A stretch of DNA of 64,000 nucleotides from Paenibacillus flagellatus (GTDB lineage Bacteria; Bacillota; Bacilli; Paenibacillales; NBRC-103111): positions 62,001-126,000 of the forward strand of contig NZ_QJVJ01000004.1 of the NCBI RefSeq assembly GCF_003217775.1, given 5' to 3'. Both the position numbers and the translations under genes were made by a program. The notes under the pieces were generated by a model. That model ran no database searches and had not been told where the DNA came from. It saw nothing but the letters and a program-made list of their open reading frames with translations. Positions 25,435 through 33,127 of this stretch are shown here, piece after piece; the first letter of the stretch is position 1, and each line of letters opens with the position of its first letter.

Positions 25435-26652
25435 TCAAGTCGACGGCTGCAGCGCAGCTCGGGACGCCTCGAACGTATCGCGCGCGATCATGAGCTCCTC
25501 GTTCGTCGGCACGACCCATACGCCGATCGCCGAATCGTCCGCCGAGATGCGGCGGTCGCCGCCGCCCGGACGCGCATTCGCCGCTTCGTCCAGCTTCACG
25601 CCGAAAAACGTCAAATTGTCGCATACCGTCTTGCGCAGCAGGGCGCTGTTCTCGCCGACGCCGGCGGTGAAGACGAGCGCGTCGAACCCGTTCATGGCGG
25701 CTGCATAGGCGCCGATATATTTGCGTAACCGGTATTCGTACATGTCGAACGCGAGCTTCGCGTTGCGATCGCCCTGTTCCGCCGCCTCGACGATTTCGCG
25801 CATGTCGCCGAGTCCCCCGGATACGGCGAACAAGCCGCTATGCTTATTCAGCATCGAATTGACCTCGTTCAGCGACAAATCCTCCTTGTCCATCGCGAAC
25901 GGCACGATCGCCGGATCGATATCGCCGCTTCTCGTCCCCATCATGAGCCCTTCGAGCGGCGTCATCCCCATGCTCGTATCGTACGACCGTCCGTGCAGGA
26001 TGGCGGTGACGCTCGCTCCGTTGCCGATATGGCACGAGATCATCTTCAGCTCGGAAAGCGGCCTGCCGATCAGCTCGGCGGCCCTTCCGCTGACGTATTG
26101 ATGGGACGTGCCGTGGAAGCCGTACCGCCGGACGCGATGCTTTCGATAGAAAACGCCGGGTATGGGGTACAGAAACGCCTTCGGCGGCATCGTCTGGTGA
26201 AACGCCGTGTCGAACACCGCCACCTGCGGGACGTCCGGCAAATTCGCCTCGACGGCGAGTATGCCCGTGAGCGCCCCGGGATTGTGCAGCGGCGCCAAGT
26301 CGAACAAACGTTTGATTTCCCGTTTTACCTCTTCGTCGACCCGGACGGAGCCCGAGAACGTCTCGCCGCCATGGACGACGCGATGACCGACCGCGTGCAC
26401 CTGCTCCATCGATTCGAGGACGCCTTCCTTCGGGTGGACGAGAATGCGCAGCACTTTGCGGATCGCCGCCGTATGATCCAATATTTCGCTCACTTCGCGA
26501 ATTTCCTGCTTGCCGGCCGGCTCGTGCGTCAGCATCGCCGTTTCCATGCCGATCCGCTCCACCTTGCCCTTGGCAAGCACCGTTTCGTGCGTCATGTCGA
26601 ACAGCTGATATTTCAGCGACGAGCTGCCCGCATTGATGACGAGCACGTTCAT
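25435..26652 (-). CDS. ackA: Acetate kinase
   Basis: The 405-residue enzyme interconverts acetyl phosphate plus ADP with acetate plus ATP, the second step of overflow acetate formation. Family signatures are MNVLVINAGSSSLKYQLF at the start, HRVVHGGE near residue 120, FDTAFHQTMP near 175, YGFHGTSHQYV near 204 and CHIGNGASV near 236, and FTAGVGENS near 320. Its ATG overlaps the stop of the upstream hydroxyacyl-CoA dehydrogenase by 4 bases, so the pair is co-translated, an uncommon partnership since ackA usually pairs with pta. Confidence 0.96.
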   Translation of the reverse strand: MNVLVINAGSSSLKYQLFDMTHETVLAKGKVERIGMETAMLTHEPAGKQEIREVSEILDHTAAIRKVLRILVHPKEGVLESMEQVHAVGHRVVHGGETFSGSVRVDEEVKREIKRLFDLAPLHNPGALTGILAVEANLPDVPQVAVFDTAFHQTMPPKAFLYPIPGVFYRKHRVRRYGFHGTSHQYVSGRAAELIGRPLSELKMISCHIGNGASVTAILHGRSYDTSMGMTPLEGLMMGTRSGDIDPAIVPFAMDKEDLSLNEVNSMLNKHSGLFAVSGGLGDMREIVEAAEQGDRNAKLAFDMYEYRLRKYIGAYAAAMNGFDALVFTAGVGENSALLRKTVCDNLTFFGVKLDEAANARPGGGDRRISADDSAIGVWVVPTNEELMIARDTFEASRAALQPST

Positions 26653-27521
26653 AGCCGGTCACCGTCCTTGTCGTAGCGGAAAAAGCCTTCTCCCGATTTG
26701 ACGCCCAAATGTCCCGCCCGCACCATCTGCTTCAGTAAAAACGACGGGCGGTATTTCAAGTCGCCGTATTCCCGGAACATCCGGTCCATCGCCGCGAGAA
26801 CGGCGTCGAGGCCGAACCGGTCGGCCATCTCGAGCGGACCGTAGCGGAAATCGTAGCCGATCCGCATCGCCGTATCGATATCTTCTGCGGATGCGACTCC
26901 TTCCGACAGCGTATGCAGCGCTTCATTGATCAGCGTACAGATGAGCCGCGTCGTGACGAAGCCGGGCGATTCGTACACCATGATGCCTTTCTTCTGAATC
27001 GTCTGCTCGACGAAGGCGCGCACCGTCTCGTACGTTTCGACGGACGTTCGAAGCCCCCGGACGATCTCGACGAGCGGCACTTTGCCGACCGGGTACAAAA
27101 AATGCAAGCCGATAACGCGCTCCGGCCGCTTCGTCTCCCCCGCCAGCTCGGTCAAGCTGAGCGTCGACGTATTGCTCGCGATGATCGTCCCGTCCGGCAG
27201 TACCGCGTCCAGCTTGCGGAAAACGTCTTTTTTCGTCTCCAAATGCTCGGTGACGGTTTCGACGATCATTTCGCAATCGGACAGCTGCTCGTACGCGTAC
27301 GTTTTATGAATTTTGCCCAAGATGAGCTTCTTCTCGGCTTCCGTAATATCCCACTTTTCAAGCCGCTTGCCGAGGCTGATTTCGATCATCGCCCAAGCGT
27401 GCTCCAGTTGGTCCGGGCTTCGCTCCAGCAGCAGGACGTCGATTCCTTTGGAAGCGAGCATTTCCGCGATGCCTTGTCCCATCGTACCGGCGCCGATGAC
27501 GCCGACCTTTGAAATTTGCAC
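26649..27521 (-). CDS. 3-hydroxyacyl-CoA (3-hydroxybutyryl-CoA) dehydrogenase
   Basis: The 290-residue NAD-dependent dehydrogenase has the Rossmann motif VGVIGAGTMGQGIA at residues 6-19, SNTSTLSLTELA near 117, GLHFLYPVGKVPLVEIV with the catalytic His near 139, and the C-terminal domain with DIDTAMRIGYDFRYGPLEMADRFGLD and GVKSGEGFF. It would oxidise 3-hydroxybutyryl-CoA or reduce acetoacetyl-CoA in fatty acid, butyrate or polyhydroxybutyrate metabolism. GTG start after GGGGGAGAAGG. It forms a two-gene unit with ackA, with which it overlaps, hinting at energy recovery from CoA thioesters. Confidence 0.9.
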   Translation of the reverse strand: MQISKVGVIGAGTMGQGIAEMLASKGIDVLLLERSPDQLEHAWAMIEISLGKRLEKWDITEAEKKLILGKIHKTYAYEQLSDCEMIVETVTEHLETKKDVFRKLDAVLPDGTIIASNTSTLSLTELAGETKRPERVIGLHFLYPVGKVPLVEIVRGLRTSVETYETVRAFVEQTIQKKGIMVYESPGFVTTRLICTLINEALHTLSEGVASAEDIDTAMRIGYDFRYGPLEMADRFGLDAVLAAMDRMFREYGDLKYRPSFLLKQMVRAGHLGVKSGEGFFRYDKDGDRL

Positions 27522-27653
27522 GGCCCCTTCTCCCCCCGATTCTCGATGCGCGACCTTTTACCGCTTCCGTACCTAAATCGATCATACACCGAAAGGAAAA
27601 AGATTTCATCCGCCGACACAAAAAAGTACCGATTCGCCGCCGGTCGCGCATGC

Positions 27654-27697
27654 TTCTCGAAAAAAACAAAAAACTTCAGCGTAAAACGCTGAAGTTT
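27654..27697 (-). terminator. Terminator of the FtsH-like operon
   Basis: Read leftward, AAACTTCAGCGT / ACGCTGAAGTTT is a perfect 12-bp stem with a 3-base loop followed by TTTTGTTTTTT. Confidence 0.92.
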
Positions 27698-27720
27698 CGT
27701 CGCATCGGAAGGAATCGGCG

Positions 27721-29226
27721 TCATGCGGACGTCTTTTCCTCTTTCGCGTTTGCCAGTAGTATGCGAAATTGCTCGCCGGACAATACTTCCTCGCGGATCA
27801 GGATGTCCAGCGACTGCTCGAACACGTACCGGAATCGCTCCAGAAGCTCCCGCGTACGGCCGTGCAGCTCGTCCAAAATCGCCGCATTTTCCTTCATGAG
27901 CTCTTCCTTCGTCACCATCTGGCGATCGATAATGCCGAGTCCCGTCAAACCGGAATCCATCATCGTCCGAACGAGGTGCAGCGCCTGGTCGAAGTCGTTG
28001 CGCGAGCCGGTGCTGCGGCCGCCGTAGAACATTTCCTCGGCGACGGCGCCTCCGAGCGCGATCATGATCTGCTGCTCGAGCTCGGTACGCGTATACAGGT
28101 ACTGGTCCTGCTGCGGGTTATGCCGCACGTAGCCGAGCGCCTGGCCGCGCGGGCTGAGCGACACCATCGACACCGAGCCGGGCTTGACGTTCTCCGCCGC
28201 GATGGCGTGTCCGAGCTCGTGCAGCGCGACGCGCTTGCGCTCCTCCATCGTCGACTCGCGGTCCGTCTTCTCGCCCATCATCACCTTGTCGATGGCGAGC
28301 GAGAAGTGACGCTGGCCGATCGACGTCTCGCCGTCGCGCATCGCGTAGATCGCCGCCTCGTTCATGACGCTCTCGAGCTGGGCGCCGGAAAAGCCGAACG
28401 TCTCGCTTGCCACCCGCTCCAAGCTCGCGTCTTCGGAAACCGGCTTGTTTTTGGCGTGAATTTGCAAAATGTGCATCCGCCCTTTTTTGTCCGGCAAGTC
28501 CACCTGGATATGCCGGTCGAACCGTCCCGGGCGAAGCAGGGCGCTGTCCAGCATCTCCTTCCGGTTCGTGGCCGCCACCATCAAAATGCGCGGCGTGTTC
28601 GCCGTATGGATGCCGTCCATCTCGGTCAGCAGCTGGTTCAGCGTCTGGTCGTATTCGCGATGCTGGCCGCCGTCGCGCTTGCCGCCGATGACGTCGATCT
28701 CGTCGATGAAAATTATCGCCGAATCTTTGCCTTCCTTCGCCGCACGAGTACGCGCTTCCTTAAACAGGTCCCGGACGCGGCTCGCGCCGACGCCGACGTA
28801 CATTTCCACGAACTCGCTGCCCGAGGCGGACACGAATACCGAATTCGTATAATGCGCCGCGGCCTTCGCCATAAGCGTCTTCCCCGTTCCCGGAGGACCG
28901 GTCAGCAAAATGCCCTTCAACGGCCGAATGCCGAACTTGCTGATTTCCTCGTGCTTGATCAAAAAGTCCAGCGCTTCCTTCAGCTCGTTTTTCGCCCGGT
29001 CCTGGCCGCCGATGTCGTCGAACGTCAAATACGTCGGCGTTCGGCTTTTGCTTTTGCGCTCCGAGGAAGCGGCGCCCATACTATCCCGCATCCGCGTAAC
29101 ATAGAATAGAGAGAACAAAATAACGCCGGCCAATACGATCGGAACGACGTTCACGCCCATGAACACCAAAAAGGCGAGCAGCACGGGCACGAACCCGATC
29201 AGCATTTCTTTCCCGAGCTTACTCAT
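27721..29226 (-). CDS. FtsH-like AAA+ zinc metalloprotease without an extracytoplasmic domain
   Basis: The 501-residue protein has one hydrophobic block at residues 8-44 that can form two short helices with almost no external loop. An AAA+ module follows: Walker A GPPGTGKT (110-117), pore loop EMYVGVGAS (141-149), Walker B IIFIDEID (171-178) and arginine-finger segment RPGRFDR (232-238). The M41 protease domain has HELGH at 336-340 and a third zinc ligand candidate Asp411 in RNDFDQAL. True FtsH is about 600-680 residues with a 70-residue external domain between its helices. The gene is coupled to a single-span protein with an external domain. It is probably a second, specialised FtsH. Confidence 0.85.
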   Translation of the reverse strand: MSKLGKEMLIGFVPVLLAFLVFMGVNVVPIVLAGVILFSLFYVTRMRDSMGAASSERKSKSRTPTYLTFDDIGGQDRAKNELKEALDFLIKHEEISKFGIRPLKGILLTGPPGTGKTLMAKAAAHYTNSVFVSASGSEFVEMYVGVGASRVRDLFKEARTRAAKEGKDSAIIFIDEIDVIGGKRDGGQHREYDQTLNQLLTEMDGIHTANTPRILMVAATNRKEMLDSALLRPGRFDRHIQVDLPDKKGRMHILQIHAKNKPVSEDASLERVASETFGFSGAQLESVMNEAAIYAMRDGETSIGQRHFSLAIDKVMMGEKTDRESTMEERKRVALHELGHAIAAENVKPGSVSMVSLSPRGQALGYVRHNPQQDQYLYTRTELEQQIMIALGGAVAEEMFYGGRSTGSRNDFDQALHLVRTMMDSGLTGLGIIDRQMVTKEELMKENAAILDELHGRTRELLERFRYVFEQSLDILIREEVLSGEQFRILLANAKEEKTSA

Positions 29227-29752
29227 TCGGCCACACCCCCATCTGCCGCGGCTTGCGGGGAAGCTGCAAAAACTTGTCGTGCTGGCCGTCCGTCAAGTGA
29301 ACGTATACGTACGTATCGTCCATTTCGGTCGAGACCGACAGGCCCGGATACGTTCCTTTCTTCGCTTCGAGTGCGGCCGGTATCGCCGCGTACCGTTTGC
29401 TTTCCATCGCTTCCGCCACCTCGAACAAGGCGTTGGACCACCAGCGGTCCAGCTCCGGCGTGCTCGAATCGCGGACGATCAGCTCGACGTCGCGGTCGCC
29501 GATAATCGAGCCGCCTTGGTCGACGATCGATTTGTAAATTTCCCGGATGTTGGCGTCCGGCTTCGGTGTCAGCTCGACGGTTACCGCATCGCCGCCGATG
29601 CTCACTTGCGACTGCTCGATGCCCGGCTGCTCCGCGACGATGCGGGACAACGGGTTTTCCATAGCCAAACTATCATATAAGAACCATCCTCCGAACAACA
29701 CGGCCGAAGAGACGATAACGCTCGTTAAAACAGGCAAGAGACGCAACTTCAC
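29219..29752 (-). CDS. Unknown single-span protein with external domain, partner of the FtsH-like protease
   Basis: The 177-residue protein has one N-terminal membrane helix (residues about 5-27, LLPVLTSVIVSSAVLFGGWF) and an external domain of about 150 residues with alternating acidic and basic stretches, for example VTVELTPKPDANIREIYKSI near 58. I do not recognise its family. There is no lipobox or enzyme motif. Its 3' end overlaps the FtsH-like gene by 8 bases, so the two are made together. It may supply in trans the external domain missing from the protease. GTG start with AAAGGGGGA upstream. Confidence 0.75.
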   Translation of the reverse strand: MKLRLLPVLTSVIVSSAVLFGGWFLYDSLAMENPLSRIVAEQPGIEQSQVSIGGDAVTVELTPKPDANIREIYKSIVDQGGSIIGDRDVELIVRDSSTPELDRWWSNALFEVAEAMESKRYAAIPAALEAKKGTYPGLSVSTEMDDTYVYVHLTDGQHDKFLQLPRKPRQMGVWPNE

Positions 29753-29998
29753 GTGACGTCCCCCTTTCTAAACGTGTAATTTGATAGATCCGATCGATAT
29801 ATTCAAAGTATATCACAATAGCTATACGAATGCCGATGCAATGTGTGGAAACGTGCTTTTGCCGGAGCGAAAAAGGATTCGTTCGCCGTGTTTTCCGGGA
29901 CATTGGCGCATGAAAAAAGGGAATCGCCGACCGGACGTCGAATGGCAGCTTGCTGGAAGATCGTAGGAACCGCCAATTTGATCGGGGAGGAAATGAAC

Positions 29999-30370
29999 GT
30001 GGGAGCTCGATTTTTGAAAGTAGCCGTCGTCTATTTTTTGATCGGGGTCGTTCTCGGACTGGCGATGGGCATCGCCAATGCGTTCCAGTACACGTCGGCC
30101 CATGCGCACATCAATTTGCTCGGATGGGCGTCGCTCGCGCTTTGCGGCGTCATTTACACGCTTTATCCGGAGGCCGGGCGGGCGAAGCTCGCCGTCGTGC
30201 AGTTTTGGCTGCATAACGTCGGCTTGCCGGTGCTTGTGGTAAGCATGCTCTTTTTCGCGAACGGCATGGAAGCGGCGGGCATTCCTTGTGCGGCGATCGG
30301 GGGGTTGCTCGTCATCGCGTCGGTCATCCTGCTCGTCGTGAACGTGTTCGCGCGGGTGCAGCCGAAGTAA
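29999..30370 (+). CDS. Small four-helix membrane protein resembling heme-copper oxidase subunit I
   Basis: The 123-residue protein is almost entirely hydrophobic with four predicted helices. Helix 2 begins with SAHAHINLLGWASLALCG (residues about 36-53), a histidine arrangement like the heme-ligand helix of heme-copper oxidases, NorB and NnrS-type proteins. Annotated relatives are usually called cytochrome-c-oxidase-like, but the protein is far too short to be an oxidase. It may bind heme or sense NO or oxygen. The GTG at 29999 was chosen with GGGGAGG 8 bases upstream; the nearby ATG at 29993 abuts that site. Monocistronic, divergent from the FtsH-like operon. Confidence 0.7.
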   Translation: MGARFLKVAVVYFLIGVVLGLAMGIANAFQYTSAHAHINLLGWASLALCGVIYTLYPEAGRAKLAVVQFWLHNVGLPVLVVSMLFFANGMEAAGIPCAAIGGLLVIASVILLVVNVFARVQPK

Positions 30371-30390
30371 CGTCGGCGAGCACGTCAAAA

Positions 30391-30424
30391 TGACCGGCAG
30401 GCGATTCTTCGCCCGACCGGTCTT
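30391..30424. terminator. Bidirectional terminator between converging genes
   Basis: GACCGG ... CCGGTC with an inner GGCG / CGCC pairing lies between two convergent genes, with T-rich sequence on the right side. Confidence 0.6.
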
Positions 30425-30430
30425 CTTTGC

Positions 30431-30919
30431 TTACTTATGCTTGCTCAGCCTCCACGTATCGAGTTCTTCGCCGTTATCGAACCGATAGTAGCCGTAATAG
30501 TACCGCTCGCCGTCGTCCTCCCGGCGCTTGTACAGCACTTCCCACAAGTACGTCCCGTTCAGTACCCCGGGGAGCGCCCGAAGCACTTCGTTGGCCGGAT
30601 TTTGCCCGGTTACTTTCCGCTTCGCCTCGTCTTCCGAAATGCCCGCATCGGCGTACTCCATATGCGCTTCGCCGCCGTCCACCCACGCGATCGCGTCCTT
30701 GCCTTCGGCGTCTTTTCCGAAGGCGATCATATACGCTTTTTCGCCGACGAAGCTTTCGACGCGGTCGACCGACTTCATGTACGTGCTGGACGTGACGGTC
30801 GCGATCGCCGCGCTGCGCATGTCCCATTCCTCGTTATGGATCGTCCGGTAAAAGATGACGAGGGCGACGACCGACGCGACGAGCACCGCCGCCGCGCCCA
30901 GCGCAATCTTCTTCCACAT
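30431..30919 (-). CDS. tseB: TseB/YpmB-like cell-wall elongation regulator
   Basis: The 162-residue protein has one N-terminal membrane helix (about 4-24) and an external DUF5590/PepSY-like domain. Conserved YpmB features are DRVESFVGEKAYMIAFGKDAEG near residue 48 split across the first strand pair, GISEDEAKRKV near 96, LLWEV-type YLWEVLYK near 128 and FDNGEE near the end. In B. subtilis TseB binds PBP2A and affects elongation. The start was moved to the ATG at 30919, preceded by AAGGAG. In B. subtilis ypmB lies between dinG and asnS; here the same order is kept but with insertions. Confidence 0.85.
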   Translation of the reverse strand: MWKKIALGAAAVLVASVVALVIFYRTIHNEEWDMRSAAIATVTSSTYMKSVDRVESFVGEKAYMIAFGKDAEGKDAIAWVDGGEAHMEYADAGISEDEAKRKVTGQNPANEVLRALPGVLNGTYLWEVLYKRREDDGERYYYGYYRFDNGEELDTWRLSKHK

Positions 30920-30957
30920 GTCCCGGATTCTCCTTTCCTTGAATACGCGGGTCCGGT

Positions 30958-32259
30958 TCAATCGCGGCCGATCAGGTTTTCGAAGCGCGCCTGCGCCTCG
31001 TATTTGATCCGTTCTTCGTCAAGCGTCAGGCATTCGCCGTCTTTGACGAGCTGTTTGCCGTCGACGAACACGTCGGTAACGTCTTTGGCGGAGGCGGAAT
31101 AGACGATGTGGGATATATAGTCGGATTTCGGTAAAAAATGAGCTTGATCGATATCGAGCGCGATGAAGTCCGCTTTGCTTCCGGCTTCGAGCGTGCCGAC
31201 GCCGTCGAGCCAGATCGAGCGGGCGCCGTTCGCCGTCCCGAGCTTGAGCGCTTCCCGCGCCGGCACGGCCAGCGGATCGCCGCTGACGCCCTTATGGATG
31301 AGCGCGGCGAGACGCATCTCCTCGAACATGTCCAAATTGTTGTTGCTTGCGGCGCTGTCCGTGCCGAGCGAGACGAGGACGCCCGCCTTGAGCAGGTCCG
31401 GCACGCGCGCGACGCCGCTCGCCAGCTTCAAGTTGCTGCCCGGGTTATGCGATACGCGCACGTCGTGAGCGCGCAGCGTCTCGATTTCGGCGTCGGTCAG
31501 ATGAACGGCGTGCGCGACGAGGCACGGCCGGGAGAAAACGCCGAGCTTCGCGAGATGGTCGACCGGCCGAAGGCCGTACTGCTTCTCGTTCTCGAGCACC
31601 TCGAACAGCGTTTCGGACATGTGCGTATGCATCGGCAGGTTCAGCTCGTGCGCCGCCTCGACGAACTTCTCGATGAAGTCGGGCGGGCACGTGTACGGCG
31701 CATGCGGCGACATCATCGTCGTGATGCGGCCGTCGGCTTGGCCGTGCCAATCGCGGGCGAACTGGATCGCCTCGCGGCGCTTCATCTCCTGCACGTCGGG
31801 CGGGCAATGGCCGATCGCACCGCGCGTCAGGCAGCCGCGCATGCCGGATTGCTCGACGGCGCGTGCCACCTCGTCCATATGGTCGTACATGTCGACGAAC
31901 GCCGTCGTCCCGCCTTTGAGCATTTCGAGAATGGACAGGAGCGTCCCCCATCGGACGTCTTCGCCGGTAAATTTCGCTTCGTTCGGCCACATCTTCTCCT
32001 GCAGCCATACTTGCAGCGCGAGGTCGTCGCCGTAGCCGCGCAGCAGCGACATCGCGGCGTGCCCGTGGGTATTGACCAGTCCGGGCATGTACAGCTTCCG
32101 GGCACCGTCGACGATGTCGTCGAACGTTTCGGACGGGTCGGGAGCTTGTTCGCCGATATAAGCGATCTTGTCGTTTTCGATAATCATATTGCCTCGAACG
32201 ATCGGCGCTTCGTCGGTTGCGGTGACGAATACGCCGTTTCGGATCAACGTCTTTGCCAT
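30958..32259 (-). CDS. mtaD: 5-methylthioadenosine/S-adenosylhomocysteine deaminase
   Basis: The 433-residue amidohydrolase deaminates methylthioadenosine to methylthioinosine and S-adenosylhomocysteine to its inosyl form. Metal motif NTHGHAAMSLLRG (HxH near residue 65), RGYGDDLALQVWL, SPHAPYTCP near 185, HMSETLFE near 215, HAVHLTD near 245 and LGTDSAASNN with the metal Asp near 297 all match the MtaD/SsnA branch. It links to the mtn genes elsewhere in the window as another way to deal with methylthioadenosine. It reads into tseB after 38 bases and may be co-transcribed with it. Confidence 0.92.
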   Translation of the reverse strand: MAKTLIRNGVFVTATDEAPIVRGNMIIENDKIAYIGEQAPDPSETFDDIVDGARKLYMPGLVNTHGHAAMSLLRGYGDDLALQVWLQEKMWPNEAKFTGEDVRWGTLLSILEMLKGGTTAFVDMYDHMDEVARAVEQSGMRGCLTRGAIGHCPPDVQEMKRREAIQFARDWHGQADGRITTMMSPHAPYTCPPDFIEKFVEAAHELNLPMHTHMSETLFEVLENEKQYGLRPVDHLAKLGVFSRPCLVAHAVHLTDAEIETLRAHDVRVSHNPGSNLKLASGVARVPDLLKAGVLVSLGTDSAASNNNLDMFEEMRLAALIHKGVSGDPLAVPAREALKLGTANGARSIWLDGVGTLEAGSKADFIALDIDQAHFLPKSDYISHIVYSASAKDVTDVFVDGKQLVKDGECLTLDEERIKYEAQARFENLIGRD

Positions 32260-32395
32260 GTGCGCGATCAGCCTTTCGATTTAAGAATAAGAACGGCTCC
32301 GTTTCTTTACGTTACCAATGTACCTCGACCGCCCGTCAAAATCAAGCGAGTCCGGCCGTTTCGTCGAATCGAGCAACAAAACGTCGAATGCGTGA

Positions 32396-32423
32396 TTGCT
32401 TTTCCCCTTCCGGATATGATAAT
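32396..32423 (+). promoter_or_regulatory. Predicted promoter of the pit operon
   Basis: TTGCTT (32396-32401) and GATAAT (32418-32423) are 16 bases apart in an AT-rich stretch upstream of the phosphate transport genes. I saw no convincing Pho-box repeats. Confidence 0.45.
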
Positions 32424-32485
32424 TTTAATTTTGTGTTAAGAAAGACCATTCTGCATTTCAACTCGCATTGGGGGTTATCGGCTTG

Positions 32486-33106
32486 ATGATTTTCAATAAA
32501 AAGGGCGAGATCGACTTCTTGAATCTCCTCATCCAGAGCGCGGAGAATACGTTGAAGGGCGCGCAAATGTTCCGCAGCGCCATGATGGGGGACAAGCCTC
32601 CGGCCACTTACTACGACTCGCTCAAGGAAATCGAGAACGTCGGCGACTCGTTCACGCACGAAATTTTCAAAGGCTTGAACAAAGTGTTCATCACGCCGCT
32701 CGACCGGGAAGACATCATGGAGCTGGCCGTACGGCTGGACGACGTCCTTGACGGGATCGAAGCGTCGATCGCGCGATTCGACTACCTCAACATCGCGTTT
32801 ACGAACCAATATATGAAAGACTTCTCCGAAGTGCTCGTGTCGTCCTGCGAACATCTTCTCGCCGCCTTCAAGCTGCTCGCCAAAAAGAAATATATCCAAA
32901 TCCAAGAGCACACCGTACATATCAACAGCTTGGAGAACGAAGGCGACCGGCTGATGCGCGAAGGCATTCGCGAAATTTTCACAAGCCCCACCGATCCTTA
33001 CCACGATTTCAAGCTGAAGGAGCTATACGAACGGCTCGAACAAACGACGGACTGCTGCGAGGACGTCGCGGATATTTTGGACAGTGTCGTGCTTCGCTAC
33101 GCTTAA
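32486..33106 (+). CDS. PhoU-like (DUF47) accessory protein of the Pit transporter
   Basis: The 206-residue all-helical protein belongs to the PhoU-like DUF47 family, as YkaA of B. subtilis. Two repeats of the acidic metal-binding motif are visible: EIENVGDSFTHEI near residue 49 and LENEGDRLMREGI near 151, with later DCCEDVADIL near 191. It is cytoplasmic and sits 21 bases before pit, a pairing seen in many bacteria, where it is thought to modulate Pit phosphate uptake. The ATG is preferred over a TTG six codons upstream, though the GGGGG ribosome site is rather distant. Confidence 0.88.
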   Translation: MIFNKKGEIDFLNLLIQSAENTLKGAQMFRSAMMGDKPPATYYDSLKEIENVGDSFTHEIFKGLNKVFITPLDREDIMELAVRLDDVLDGIEASIARFDYLNIAFTNQYMKDFSEVLVSSCEHLLAAFKLLAKKKYIQIQEHTVHINSLENEGDRLMREGIREIFTSPTDPYHDFKLKELYERLEQTTDCCEDVADILDSVVLRYA

Positions 33107-33127
33107 TCCACCGGTTAGGAGACCATC

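Noticed and set aside
27550-27575. A cre site upstream of the dehydrogenase-ackA unit.
   Set aside because: The closest match has mismatches at two key positions, weaker than the sites at 2495 and 7951.
29800-29830. A Rex box upstream of the FtsH-like operon (TTGTGA half site, read leftward).
   Set aside because: Only one half matches TTGTGA; the other half reads TTTGAAT rather than TCACAA.
32260-32485. Pho boxes upstream of the pit operon.
   Set aside because: I saw no run of TTAACA-like repeats with 11-base period.
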